64,000 nt of DNA from Obelidium mucronatum. Taxonomy: Eukaryota; Chytridiomycota; Chytridiomycetes; Chytridiales; Chytriomycetaceae. Position numbers and translations under genes: made by a program. This document shows, piece by piece, positions 35,709 to 47,289 of the stretch. Position 1 is the stretch's first letter; each line of letters begins with the position of its first letter. The stretch is taken from positions 992,001-1,056,000 of the forward strand of contig JAIVFH010000001.1 of NCBI GenBank assembly GCA_025765595.1. The letters run 5' to 3'. Below the pieces are notes generated by a model. It saw only the letters and a program-made list of their open reading frames with translations. It did not search any database and was not told the origin of the DNA.

Positions 35709-38233
35709 ATGCCGCTTCCCCCAAAGTACGAATATCCACTCGTTGGAGTCACCGCCTTCGACGACACGCGGATGCACGAGCTCCGAGTGTACGCGAAGGA
35801 AGTCCCGGGCACTGCGCCCAGCGATGGCTCAACAACCGGTAAGAGCTTTAGAATGTACCCCTCGAGCACCTGTTGTTAAATCCCTCGCAAACCAACCCGA
35901 TAACTAAACTATCAAAACAAATAAATCCAGGTATCTTCCGCAATGTGCAGTCCTTTGATGAGCTGCGAACGGACTTTCCAAAGATCAAAACTCTTCACGA
36001 TGTCTTCCAAAGCGGGCTCAGAATAAACCCAAAGGGAAACTGTCTCGGCCACCGGCCAGTCTACTTCGACCCCGAAACAAACTCAATGAAGGCAAAGGAC
36101 TACGTGTGGCAGTCGTTCGAAGAAGTGGAAGTCCGAATCAATCACTTTGCTTGCGGTATTGTCAAATTGCACAAGGACCTAGCGGGAAAAGATGTCAAAT
36201 TCAGACTAGGAGTTTATTCCGTAAGTCTGACTGTTTTCCTATTAATGCTTCGCTTATCGCCATGCTCTACAAGATTAATAACCCAGAATATGTGATTGCC
36301 GACTACGCAGCTCAGCGTTTCACAAACACTCTTGTTTCTCTGTACGACACACTTGGTCCGGAAACGTCGGAATTTATTTTGAACCACGCAGAAATTCCCA
36401 TCATTGTAACCACTTTGGACAAGATCAGCAACCTGGTTTCTTTGGCTCCAAAATGCCCCCTCCTCAAGGTTGTTATCATTATGGACGGTAACTTGGCAAA
36501 GACGCCAAACTTGAAAGTAGCTCTCGCTTTGGGAAAACAAGCATTATTAGAGCGAGGTGTCAAGCTCTTTCTGTTTTCTGAAATCGAGGTTTTGGGTAGC
36601 AAGAATATCGTTCCTCACCGCCTGCCAAGCCCTGAAGACCCCGCTGTTATTTCATACACATCAGGTATGATAGTTGAAATGTTTTCCAAACGCGACCGAC
36701 TAAACTCTCTTATTCCTAGGCACAACTGGAACACCCAAAGGTGCTGTCGTGTTGCACAAAAACATCGTGTCATTTATCAGAAGCCACTACGATGTTGGCG
36801 TTGCTCCGTTCCACGCAAATGATATTCACATGAGCTATCTTCCTCTGGCTCATATTTATGAAAAGGGAAACCTTAACACTGCTGTTCTCCATGGAACTGC
36901 CATTGGGTTCTCCAGAGGAGATACTGCTCTCCTCTTGGAAGATATCAGTGTTTTGAGGCCCACAGTTTTTACTTCTGTTCCGCGTCTTTTGAATCGTATT
37001 TATGAAAGAATTATTGCGGGGGCCATGAGTGGATCAGCTGTCAAGCAAGGTCTGTCTTTATTGAACGTTGTTTCATTTCTCAACCGAATTGTTTCATTTT
37101 TCGACAGCTCTTTTCAACCGTGCAGTTGCAGCTAAGCTTGCTAATTTGAAGGCGACTGGGTGTCTGACTCATTCTCTTTGGGATCGTCTCGTGTTTGGGA
37201 AAGTCCAAGCTGTTTTGGGTGGCCGTGTTCGCCTCGTCACGTCGGGATCGGCACCAATCACTTCTGACGTTCTCAACTTTTTGCGTATTGCTTTCAGTTG
37301 TCCTGTTATTGAAGGATATGGTCAAACCGAGAGTGCTGCTGGATTGACCATTGCGTTTAAGAGAGATTTTGACCCTGGCCACGTCGGAGCCCCGCTTACT
37401 TGGTAAACTTGGCAATTTTTTTTGGAATGTCATTCTAATCAGTAAATGTGGTATTAGTAACGAAATTAAGCTCGCCTCTGTACCCGAGATGAAGTATTTG
37501 GCTACGGATAAGCCTTATCCACGAGGAGAAATCTGGCTTCGAGGGGCAAACGTTTTTGCGGGATACTTGAAGGAGGAGGAAAAGACAAAAGAGACGATTA
37601 CTCCTGACGGTTGGTTAAAAACTGGTGACATTGGATTCATCGACAAGAAGGGCCGAGTCCATATTATTGACCGAAAGAAAAACATTTTCAAGGTATCGAT
37701 TTTTTGCAGTATAATTGGAGGTTCTTATTCGGTTCTTTTTTAGCTCGCACAAGGCGAGTACGTGGCGCCAGAGAAAATTGAGAATGTTTATCAAAAAAGT
37801 AACTTTGTCACTCAAATCTACGTTCATGGTGACAGTCTTCAGGCCGAATTAGTTGCCGTTGTTGTTCCAGATGCTGAATACCTTATTCCTTTGGCCAAAG
37901 AGCATGGGAATTCTTCCTGCCAACACACCCAACCCAGGCCCTACTGCAGCTAATGCGCCACCCCACCCACTCTTGAAGACCATTTGCGGAAACGAAAAGC
38001 TCAAAGAGTTGGTTTTGAAGGACTTGAACAAGATTGGAAAGGACTTTGGCTTGAAAGGATTCGAGTTTGCCAAAGCGATTTACTTGGATGCCGAGGGATT
38101 TAGCATTGAGAATGGGTTGATTACTCCCACTTTCAAGTTAAAGAGAAATGAAGCGGCGGAGAAGTTTAGACCCGTGATTGATGCGTTGTACAAGGACTTG
38201 AATGAGAAGGCTTCAAATGGAGCCAAATTGTGA
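35709..38233 (+). CDS. Long-chain fatty-acid-CoA ligase (acyl-CoA synthetase), one apparent frame break
   Basis: ATP-dependent activation of fatty acids, an AMP-binding superfamily member. Exon 1 starts [20 protein letters not shown]. Later landmarks: [37 protein letters not shown] (the P-loop, split by an intron), [87 protein letters not shown] (fatty-acyl signature). At the GGG at 37906-37908 the frame changes by one base (LAKEHG then [15 protein letters not shown]). It sits next to PEX14, which fits peroxisomal or ER fatty-acid use. Confidence 0.93.
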
Positions 38234-38384
38234 AGGAATCTCACTGAAATCAGTTTTTAATATAGTCGCTTCATCCTTTCCCGAATAGAAGGTCTCATGC
38301 ATGTCATCGACCTTTTGGCCTGTTATCATTTTCAATAAGTTATCTGTCACGTGATGGAAATGAAATCGGGTCTTTTTCATTTCA

Positions 38385-38441
38385 GCAAAAATCCCTCATT
38401 CGAAGCAAAAATCCCTCAACAAAAAACGCAAAAATCCCTCA
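38385..38441. repeat. Three copies of a 14-bp motif upstream of flavocytochrome gene 1
   Basis: GCAAAAATCCCTCA occurs perfectly at 38385-38398, 38405-38418 and 38428-38441, the last ending 37 bp before the ATG. The spacing is 20 and 23 bp (near two helical turns). This looks like a cluster of transcription-factor sites. Confidence 0.8.
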
Positions 38442-38478
38442 AGGGAACAAGACTTGTTAACATCTATCCAACAGTACT

Positions 38479-40253
38479 ATGCAATATTCTGCTGCACAGC
38501 TCGCATTCGGGGCTATCTCTATCGCCTTCTTTCCCGCTGCTTGGGTCCTTGTGCACTTCATGATGGTTCACAAAGAGTGGTGCTTTGCCGACTTCTGTGT
38601 AGAGTCCATGGGTTCCAGACGAGTTCCAGTTCGCAACACACTCGTGGTATACTACTGCTTCCTCGGATTCTCTGCCCTTGTTGCTCTTGCCGCCAAGTCG
38701 TCAGCAGTGGTCAAGCGAGTTGTTGGTCTCAAGATTCACCCTCGCTACACAGTAACCGTTGGAGAAGTCGCTTGGTTCTCTATGGCTCTACTACTTAGTT
38801 TGATTATCGTTCCCGCCATGATTTGGAATCCTTATTGGAACATGTGGGTTTCGATGCTAAAATCTATGTCATCTGGTAAAATGAACATGGGCGCCGGAAT
38901 GCAAATGCAATCGTGGCCATGGATTCGTATTGTCTACGAGACCATGACTCTTACTACCGGTGACTCTCTTGCACTGCTACTTGGTCTTGTGATTCTTCCA
39001 GTTTCCAAGAACACATTCCTCGGCACATTTTTGGACTTACCTTACACGTCTACTGTCCGCATGCACATGTGGCTAGGCTATGCCATCTTTTGGATGACAG
39101 TGGTACATCTTCTGGTCTGCATGTTTGCCAAGGCGCTCGACACAACGCCCTTGTATGAATTGTTCTTCACGGTTCCAGCCGATACTCCCTGGGGAAATCT
39201 CAAATATATCTACTTGATGGGCATGATAGCCTTCTTTTTTCTTGGTTTCGTTACTTTCACGTCACTCTCCTATTTTCGACGCAAGCACTACAACTTCTTC
39301 TATGTGACGCACTTTCTTGTTCTCATTGTGGTTGTGTTTGCTTACTTGCATGCGTCTATGGATATTTTCTATATGATTCCGGGTATGTATCTACTCAGTT
39401 TTTCTAAATTTGGTCTCACCCTTTCCGTGTTCATTTGACAGGCTTGTGTATGTATGCTGTCGATGGTTTCATCCGACTTTATTCACTCCAGTCAAAAGAA
39501 ACTGTTGAAAGTGTCATTTTCGAGGAATCTGGCTATATTACCGTCACAGTAGCAACCAAGCAAGGTGCCTCCGCCCGACCTGGTCAATTTATGCGTGTGA
39601 ACGTTCCATCTGTTTCCACTTTCGAGTTCCATCCATGGTCTATTGTCAAGTCTACCCCCGACTCTGTTTCCTTTGTCTTCCAACGAAGCTTTCAAGATAA
39701 AGAATGGAGTAGTTTGGTTGCTGATAAACTCAAGGCGGATTCCAACTTGGCTGTTCATCTGCAAGGTCCCTTTGGCAAAGAAATCGACGTTGCAGCGGAT
39801 AATTCCTTGAATTCTGTTGTCTTCTATGTGGCTGGTACAGGAATCGCTGCTTCAGTTGCCGCCATTAAACAAGTTATGGAACGAAACGCGGCAGCTTCAG
39901 GTCCCCCAACCAAAATCTATCTCTTTTGGAGCTCCAGAAAATCTGGGATGCAGACTCTTTCTTGGTTCCAAAACAGCATCAACGACACCAAGCATGTCAC
40001 TGTTGAGTTGTTCCAAACATGCGATGACGAAGTTCCATCTGCTGATCACGTGATGAGTCATCGCCCCAACTTGAAGCAACTTTTGAACAAGTACATTTCG
40101 CCTTTGGTTTCTGAGTCCGGGGTCGTCAGTTGTGGTGTCTTTGTCTGCGGTCCAGAAACTTTTGTTCGGGATGCCCTTGAAAGCGCTAGCGCTTTTCAAA
40201 ACTCTCGAAAGGAGGTCAAGCTTACTGTTGAAGTTGAATCCTATGATTTGTAA
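38479..40253 (+). CDS. Ferric reductase / NADPH oxidase-like flavocytochrome, copy 1
   Basis: Plasma-membrane flavocytochrome b that moves electrons from NAD(P)H via FAD and two haems across the membrane. Two exons (38479-39382, 39442-40253). N-terminal helix, then HKEWCFADFCVES (CX4C pair). Haem histidines sit in two helices: MHMWLGYAIFWMTVVH and YVTHFLVLIVVVFAYLH. Cytosolic domain: PGQFMRVNVPSVS, FEFHPWSIVKS (FAD), VFYVAGTGIAAS (NADPH) and VFVCGPETFVRDALES. There is no EF hand, so a calcium-regulated NOX is unlikely. Copies 2 and 3 follow. The frame is intact. Substrate (Fe3+, Cu2+ or O2) cannot be decided from sequence. Confidence 0.9.
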
Positions 40254-40429
40254 CCTGCGGTTTTGAAATAAAATGCTGTGCATTGAATAAAAACGAGGAT
40301 ATGTTAACTATATATCTGCAGATGGCTGGAATTAATCAAAGAGTCTCAGCGTCTGAAATTCGAAATCGGGAGTGCCATTTTTTCGCACAGCTTGGATGGG
40401 TGGATGAAATGGTGATGCTGGGTATCTCG

Positions 40430-40476
40430 TGAGGCACCTCATGCCCCACAAGCCCATTCCAAGACAGTTAAAAATG
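40430..40476. promoter_or_regulatory. Two inverted repeats upstream of flavocytochrome gene 2
   Basis: TGAGG-CA-CCTCA (40430-40441) is a near-continuous palindrome. CCCATTCC...GGAATGGG (about 40453-40476) is a perfect 8-bp inverted repeat with a central AT-rich loop. Both lie within 90 bp of the ATG at 40515. Confidence 0.5.
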
Positions 40477-40514
40477 GAATGGGTTTCGCTTAAATTTAAA
40501 ATCAGAAAGACAAG

Positions 40515-42267
40515 ATGAAGCATTCTGTTCCTCAAGTCGCGCTGGGAGCTCTTTCATTGGCCATCTTTCCCGCTTCTTGGGTACTGGTCTCCTATATGAT
40601 GCAGCACAAGGAGTGGTGCTTCGCTGACTTCTGTGTCGAAACTCAGTCTGCAAGGCAGCCGCTGGTTAGGAACACTCTTGGGGTTTACTACTCGTTCATA
40701 GCCACAACTGCTATTCTAGTTGCCGCTGCCAAGAAATTCCCTCTGTTCAAGCACCTTTTTGGAACCAGAGTCCAACGATGCTATACTTACACCATTGGAG
40801 AGCTAGCTTGGTTTATATCTGCCCTCCTTTTGAGTTTGATAGTTGTACCGGCTACTGTTTGGAACTCCTACTGGTCAATGCTAAGATCGGCCGTTCCTGC
40901 CTGGTCATGGATTCGACTTGTCTACCAGACTATGATACTAGCTACCGGAGACTCCCTGGCTTTTCTTCTTGGTCTTGTCATGTTACCAGCTTCCAAGAAC
41001 TCATTTTTCGCCACACTCTTGGACCTTCCATACACTTCTACTCTCCGTGTTCATATATGGCTTGGATACGCCATATTTTGGGCCATTGCGTTCCACCTGG
41101 TCTTTTGTATAATTGGTTACTCGTTGGATGCGACACCCCTTTACGAAAAGTTCTTCACGGTTGCGGCAGATATGCCTTGGGGAAAGTCAAAGTATTTCTT
41201 CCTGATGGGAATGATTTCGTTCTTCCTTTTCGCAATTATTACAGCGACGTCAGTTGCATATGTTCGTCGCCGGCACTACAACTTCTTTTATGTGACCCAT
41301 TTTCTATTCGTGGCTGCAATTGCCTTCGCGTACTTTCACGCGTCCATGAGTATCTTTTACATGATCCCTGGTATATATATATGTTTTGAATTTTTAATAT
41401 TGCTTTCTTGGATTTAAAATTATATTGTTAGGAATATGTTTGTACACAATTGACGGCTTCATCCGGCTCCATTCGTATAGATCCAAGGAACATATAACCA
41501 ACGTGGTTTTTGAAGAATCAGGATACGTGTCTATTACGATAGCCACAACCAAGTGCGGCTCCACACTTCCAGGACAGTTTATGCGGGTCAACGTCCCCTC
41601 TGTATCCACATTCGAATTCCACCCTCTATCTATTGTTCAAGCTACTCCTGACTCTGTATCGTTTCTTTTTCGACCTAATGGAAAAGAAACTGAATGGACA
41701 TGTTTACTTGCATCCAAGCTGGCGTCAACCCCGAACCTGGCTGTGCATCTACAAGGGCCCTTTGGGAAACCAATAGGAATCGCTTACGATACTTTACAGC
41801 AGGTTCTAGTTTTTCATGTTGCTGGGACAGGTCTTTCCTCGTGTATCGCTGCCATTGAACTTGTTTTGGAAAGAAACGCGCTTCTTGAAAATATTGTTCC
41901 TGTAAAAATTTTCCTGTTTTGGAGCTCACGTAATATGGGGATGGAGAATCTTTCTTGGATTCAGGGACATCTGAAGGGGCTCAAGAACATTACTGTTGAG
42001 TTGTTTCAAACGTCAGACGATCCTGGTGATATCGCACCCACCAGCATCACCACGACGCGTGTAATTCACCACCGCCCCAATCTGAGGCAACTTTTGAAAA
42101 AACATGTTTCGGCGCTCGTGTCGGACTGTGGTGGAGTTTTGAATGCAGGCGTTTTTGTTTGTGGGCCAGAGACTTTTGTCAGAGATGCACTGGAAAGCGT
42201 GGCATCCTACGCTTCTTTGCAGAAGGGAGTGAAATTGGCTGTTGAAGTTGAATCTTATGATCTATGA
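40515..42267 (+). CDS. Ferric reductase / NADPH oxidase-like flavocytochrome, copy 2
   Basis: Tandem paralogue of copy 1 with the same single intron position (exon 1 ends 41370, exon 2 starts 41432). The CX4C segment HKEWCFADFCVET, haem histidines (HIWLGYAIFWAIAFH and THFLFVAAIAFAYFH), FAD site (FEFHPLSIV), NADPH site (FHVAGTGLSSCIAAIE) and CGPETFVRDALES are all kept. The Met/Gly-rich segment between helices in copy 1 is missing here. The frame is intact. The stop is 92 bp from that of copy 3 on the other strand. Confidence 0.9.
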
Positions 42268-42359
42268 TTGATTTTCCACAACATCTATTAAAAGATTATT
42301 CCCATTCAAAACTTAAGACCTGGGCAACATTATACAAAAAAAAACCCCCCATAGCGACT

Positions 42360-44087
42360 CTACAACTCATATGAGCCAACATCTGCAGTAAGCCGGACTC
42401 CTTTGTTTGCACCCTCAAACTCACGTATCGCTTTCATGGCATACGAGTTGAACTCCCGCGGCCCACAAACATAAACACCAACATCCACCGTCTTTTCAGA
42501 TGCAATCAAGGGCACCAAATGCTTCCCAAGCAATGCATTCAAATCCGAACGAGAAGCACCCTCATGCCCAGTTTCAAACAACTCTACAGTCACCTGCCCA
42601 CCCAACCCATACAGCTCCTCAATATGAGACAAAGTATTCAAATCATTGTGTTTGCTAGACCATAGTAGAAACACGGGGCATTCGTTTCTCGTAACGGCGG
42701 TACCTATTTCGTTCAAGTACGCCGAGATTCCTGTCCCACCAACGTAAAACACGAGAGCGTCTTTTCCAGTTGTTGGATTCCGGGAATCTAAAGGCGATCC
42801 ATATGGTCCTTGGCAAAGGACGGCGATTTTCTCTGGTGATTCTGGGTGGCTCTTTAATAGCTGTACAACGCGGGATGTCCAAGAGTTGGGTGCAGTGTTG
42901 GCGGAAAACATGAATGTGACGCTGGTGGAGTCTGATTTCACGATTGACCATGGATGGAATTCGAGTTGTGATATGGCTGGAAAACACAGCCGCATGAATT
43001 GGCCTGGCTTTGCGTTGGCGGCTTTGGTCGTTGATAGGGTGAGTGTAATGTAGCCGCATTTTTCAAAAAGTGTTGATGCGACAGTGTCTTTTGAGAATCT
43101 TGAGGAAAGTCGAGTGATTCCATCAATTGTATATAATAACAACCCTAAAATAAATATATAAAAAAGAGAGAAATAATAGTCAGTTGAAGTTCGTGTTTTC
43201 CCCTAGTCCCAAACGACATTTACCAGGAATCAAGAAAAAAATGTTACTCGACGCGTGAAGGTAGCTCAGAATAATGAAAGCAAACACAAGAAAGTGTGTA
43301 AAGTAAAACGTGTTGTACCACTTGCGTCGAACATACGACAAGGGACGTGACCACAATAAGCAAAATGACCTGCAAAAGCCGCAACACCCAACACGGATTG
43401 GTATCTTGAAGTTCCCCATGGCGAATTCGGTTCTACAAGCAAGAACTTTTTGACAAGATTGGTACCCAAAGCGATATGCATGGCGAGGCCGGATCCCAAA
43501 TGGAACACCACAAGTGCGAAAAGAGTGCGGCCTACCCAAATATGGATTTGGGTGAGCGAAGTGTATGGGATTTCAAACACTGTAGCGAGGAACGAGTTTT
43601 TGGAAACGGGTAGCATCACAAATCCGAGTAGTAGAGCCAGTGTATCGCCGGTAGCGTTGAAAAGTGTCTGATAAATCAAACTCTCCATGGTTTTCTTGGA
43701 GGCAAACCACTTGACGGCACGCTTGTCGTACCAGTACTTGTAGTTGACTGCTCCAGGTTGCGAAAACAGTGACCAGAAGGAGAAAGAACCATACAGCTTT
43801 CAGCGTAGGAGATAAAAGCTGTACCCGGTACTCTTTTGAATAAGATGCGCTTGACAGACGACAGTCTTGACGTGGCAATGATGGCTACAAACGTGAATGC
43901 CAAGAACCCGTAAAAGATGGCTAAGGTTGCTTCGCACCAAAGACTGCATTGTTCTTTTTGCATCGATGCAAGTGTCAGAGAAGCACCACGCTGGCTGGTC
44001 CAACTGGTAATGCACAAGGAGGAGAGCTGCAGGAAAGGAAAGAACCGAGGCGACACCCACTATCACCTGGGTATTTGATAACTTCAT
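42360..44087 (-). CDS. Ferric reductase / NADPH oxidase-like flavocytochrome, copy 3 (frame broken in exon 1)
   Basis: Inverted paralogue. Exon 2 (42360-43142) is an intact FAD/NADPH module (LEFHPWSIVKS, VFYVGGTGISAYLNEIG, VYVCGPREFNSYA). Exon 1 is homologous throughout (AWCFSDTCID with CX4C; haem helices IHIWVGRTLFALVVFH and FTHFLVFAFIILSYLH). Its reading changes frame near 43926, 43805 and 43757 (one extra base each) and near 43347 (opposite sense). Four breaks in about 600 bp make a decaying copy plausible, although conserved haem ligands argue for recent or no decay. Confidence 0.75.
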
Positions 44088-44090
44088 TTT

Positions 44091-44381
44091 TTCAATTTTC
44101 TTGCGATAGTGATTATCGAGCCAATTTCGAGCCAGGTTTAATGCAGTGTCCCATAAATCTCCATATTCCTTGAAAAGGTTTTGATTGGTCCAGTTTTCCG
44201 CGACCAAGCCCTTCACGTGTCGCAGTCAGGTTTAAGTCAGGTGCTCTATTAAATTCCACGCCACGCCTGCTTTACATTCAGATGGTCCCTCTGGGAGATT
44301 CTTGTGGCCGAGCCTGAGTGTGTTGCATAAAAAAATGGCTGTTCGGGTGCATGGAGATGTCAACGGTAAAGAAGTTCAAAA
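44091..44381. other. Divergent promoter region
   Basis: Between flavocytochrome copy 3 (minus) and the rhodanese-like gene (plus). No TATA element or repeat was recognised and no gene is seen. Confidence 0.4.
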
Positions 44382-44844
44382 ATGGCAACACCACTGCAAC
44401 GCGAAGAGCTTGCCTCCTGGCTCCAAGATGCATCACTGAAGCCGCATGTCGACTACATGATTATCGACGTTCGGGATGCTGACTTTGCCAACGGGTAAAC
44501 TCGCTTCGTTGCTACCTGCTTGTTTCCAAACCCAACAAAACACACACAAAGAAACATCACTGGCGCAGTCAACATCCCCGCGCACTGAACTCAGCGCAAG
44601 GCCTGACGAACACAAGCCGTTGCTCTCAGTGCCGAAGCGGCTTGTCTTCCACTGTTTGTTGTCACAGGTCCGAGGACCAAAGAGCGCCAATGTCTATCTG
44701 AATAGAGTTGGTCTCGAAGATGGTCAAGCAAGTGTTTGTGCTTCAGGGCGGCTTTTCGCATTGGCAGGAAAAGTATGGAAACGATAAGAGTCTCACGGAA
44801 AACTACAACAGCAAGTTCTGGGCGAATGGGGGCTACGACTATTA
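44382..44844 (+). CDS. Rhodanese/Cdc25-like (arsenate reductase or phosphatase type) protein, two apparent frame breaks
   Basis: Exon 1 MATPLQREELASWLQDASLK then MIIDVRDADFANG; after a short intron GNITGAVNIPAH. The reading then changes frame by one base (near 44585) to ELSARPDEHKPLLS and the active site RLVFHCLLSQVRGPKSANVY (HC-x5-R, the Cdc25/Acr2 catalytic loop). Another one-base change (near 44715) leads to VKQVFVLQGGFSHWQEKYG and the end NGGYDY. Members act as tyrosine phosphatases or arsenate reductases; the LLSQVRGP loop matches the fungal Ibp1/Ych1-type branch. Confidence 0.75.
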
Positions 44845-45057
44845 GAGAAATTGGAATTCTGTAATCGCAATAAAGGAACTGGATTATTCTCGAAAGCCCT
44901 GTGGTTGAGAATTTAATGGAGGAAACTTGAATCTGCTTGAATCTGATGATTGCCTGCAGTCGGCAAACCAATTTTGTATTAGACTGGTCAGAAAACTTTG
45001 CTCAATGGGAATAGGAAAGCTTTGTTGTTGGAACTAATATTGTTGATTCTCAAGACA

Positions 45058-46135
45058 ATGGCAAACTCCTCATCTCCAACACCGACAAGCAACACCCTCA
45101 ACACTCGACTTAATTGGATATCCAATAATCTACTTTCTTTGCGGTGTCCGGCTTCACCACGTCGTTCTTTGCCTTGATGAAAGTCGCAGACAGAATTATA
45201 CAAGAGCAACTGTCGCAGGATCCGGATCGACCGCAGCGAAAGCAACCGATATTAAACGCGATACTATTTCTATTCAACTCTTTGGCATCGTTGAACATGA
45301 TTCTTGTCGTTCTTGTAGTCGTCTCGCCATTTCGAGAAGAGACGAGCTGCAGTTGTGGTTAACTTTGCTCAAAATCTGACTATACATGGTTACTTAATTC
45401 TTTTCGGTAATATAAAAAAAAAAGCTTGACGTTTGTTTGTCCTGTATTTCGACTGAAATTGCGAAGACTTTTTCATTTTGTACAAGTCATATATCGTGAT
45501 GAGGAAACATCCTTTATATTTAGCTTTGTCGATATTGGTGTATAGTAATCGACTGGTATGGGGTATAGTCGATCTGAAGTGGTCTGGTGGTGTCTGGGAC
45601 AATGAAAGCGCGACCTGTACTTTTGTACAGTTTGCACTTTCAGGAGTTCAAGTCAGTTTGGCGGATATAATGGTTGATTCTGTTGGGACGCTGGGTGCAG
45701 TAGTGGCTTTCTTTTCATCGGGTTCGCATCTGTTGCCCTTTCAGAGTCTCAGCCATCAGTTATTGAAGGAGAACGGTGATTATAGCTTTCGTTAAAGTTT
45801 CTTCCCATTGCCTTTTTTGATTCATTAATTGCATCATTCAAAGTGTTGCGAACTGTGGTGATTTTAACAGCCACCTCAGTCTTGATGTATTTGAATTCAG
45901 CCATGTCGACGCTCGATGTCCGGATATTTTTCATGTTCTCTCTGATTCTCGACATTCTCACGATTGTGTTGATGAATCTTGAACTCTACTGTGAGTTTTC
46001 TGTTGTTGTAATGTCATGGTTAAAAGCCCCATTTCCACGTCAGGGAAAGAGCTTCGCGACGAAGAAAGCACGACATCATCGATGCTCGGATCAGCGAAGC
46101 ACAAGCCGTGACTCATCGTCGACAGAAACAAATAA
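45058..46135 (+). CDS. Unknown multi-pass membrane protein, two apparent frame breaks
   Basis: I do not recognise this gene. Starting MANSSSPTPTSNTLNTRL, a one-base change near 45111 gives IGYPIIYFLCG. Another near 45145 gives VSGFTTSFFALMKVADRIIQ, then LFLFNSLASLNMILVVLVVV. After an intron come LYLALSILVYSNRLVWGIVD and GVQVSLADIMVDSVG. The last exon has LRTVVILTATSVLMYLNSAM and FFMFSLILDILTIVLMNLEL. Six or seven hydrophobic helices suggest a receptor-like topology without known motifs. The 3' end is uncertain: the last frame stays open into the next gene. Confidence 0.5.
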
Positions 46136-46156
46136 TATAATATTTAAAAAAAAACA

Positions 46157-47184
46157 ATGTTTTTGCGTCGCTTCTTGTCGACGCGCCGCCCGCCGGTCCT
46201 CGACACGCTCGACGCGCTCGCCGCCGCGTCGCTGCCGATGAGCGCGCACGTGGTGCACCCGGCTGAGTCCGCGCGCGAGCGGCACCCGCTGCGCGGCTCG
46301 GTGGCGCCGAACACGCTGCGGCCGGCGGTCGTCGTGCTGCAGGAGTGGTGGGGCGTCAACGCTGCCGTGCTCGCCCACGCGCAGCGCCTGGCAAACAGTG
46401 CGTCGCCTGTCGCGTGACGCGTCCTGTGATTACTAACCAGGCTGCGGCAGACACCGGCGCGATCGCCGTCGTGCCCGACCTCTACAACGGAACGACGACG
46501 GCCGACAAGGAGGAAGCCGCGCACTTGATGGCGAACCTGGACTGGCCGCTGGCGCTGAACAACCTGCAGCGCCTGGTTGAACGGTTGCAGCGTCCGGCGG
46601 ACGACGGCGCGGAATTGCTCAAGGACAGAAAAGTGGCGTCTCTTGGATTTTGCATGGGAGGGTGAGTGGAGCTGACAATGTGATGCTTGGTGACTCATAC
46701 TAACTAGGATGGTTCGTGACTTAGAGCACTCAGTCTGGCTATTGCTGCACGAATGGCAGAAATCAAAAAGCCATTGAATGGTAAGGCTGATAGTTCCTCG
46801 AGTTTTTTTAATGGCGTAGTAACGACTTGTTAAGCTTGCGTCAGCTTTTATGGAACACCAAGTCCTTCCTTAATTGACATATCAAATATTCCCGCTACAA
46901 CTCCAGTTCAAGCTCACTTTGGCGAACTCGACGAATACAAAGGATTCTCCGACATCAAAACAGCGCACAAACTCGCGGAAAGTTGGGATCTGACTGTTCA
47001 AAAGTTGGGCGGAACCCATGCACATGGATTCCACAGTCTCGAAAGCAATGTATACGTTCATCATGGATTAGGTCATGCGTTTATGAATGAAGATGGAAGT
47101 GCCAGACACGTCTTTGGAGGGGAAGTTGACAAGACATGGGAAAAAGTTTTCAAGTTTCTTGTTGAGCATCTGAAAACTGTATGA
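46157..47184 (+). CDS. Dienelactone hydrolase family protein
   Basis: Alpha/beta hydrolase (carboxymethylenebutenolidase type). Exon 1 encodes a basic leader (MFLRRFLSTRRPP, possibly mitochondrial) and PAVVVLQEWWGVNAAVLAHA. Then come TGAIAVVPDLYNGTTTADKE, VASLGFCMGG|ALSLAIAARM (nucleophilic Cys), ACVSFYGTPSPS, QAHFGELDEYKGFSD (catalytic Asp) and YVHHGLGHAFMNEDGS (catalytic His). The exon 1/exon 2 junction near 46398 does not keep frame with the obvious splice sites. Exon 1 and 2 are strongly GC-rich, later exons are not. Confidence 0.88.
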
Positions 47185-47289
47185 AACTGTATGATTAAAC
47201 GATAATTATTGTTGCCTTAAAATAAGATAGTATTCAAAGAAATGCAATATGAGTTTTTATGGAATATTATATGACAGCTTGTTTTTTGC

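Noticed and set aside
38385..38441. Direct repeats considered as a CRISPR-like array
   Set aside because: Units are only 14 bp, the spacers are 6-9 bp and the setting is a eukaryotic promoter.
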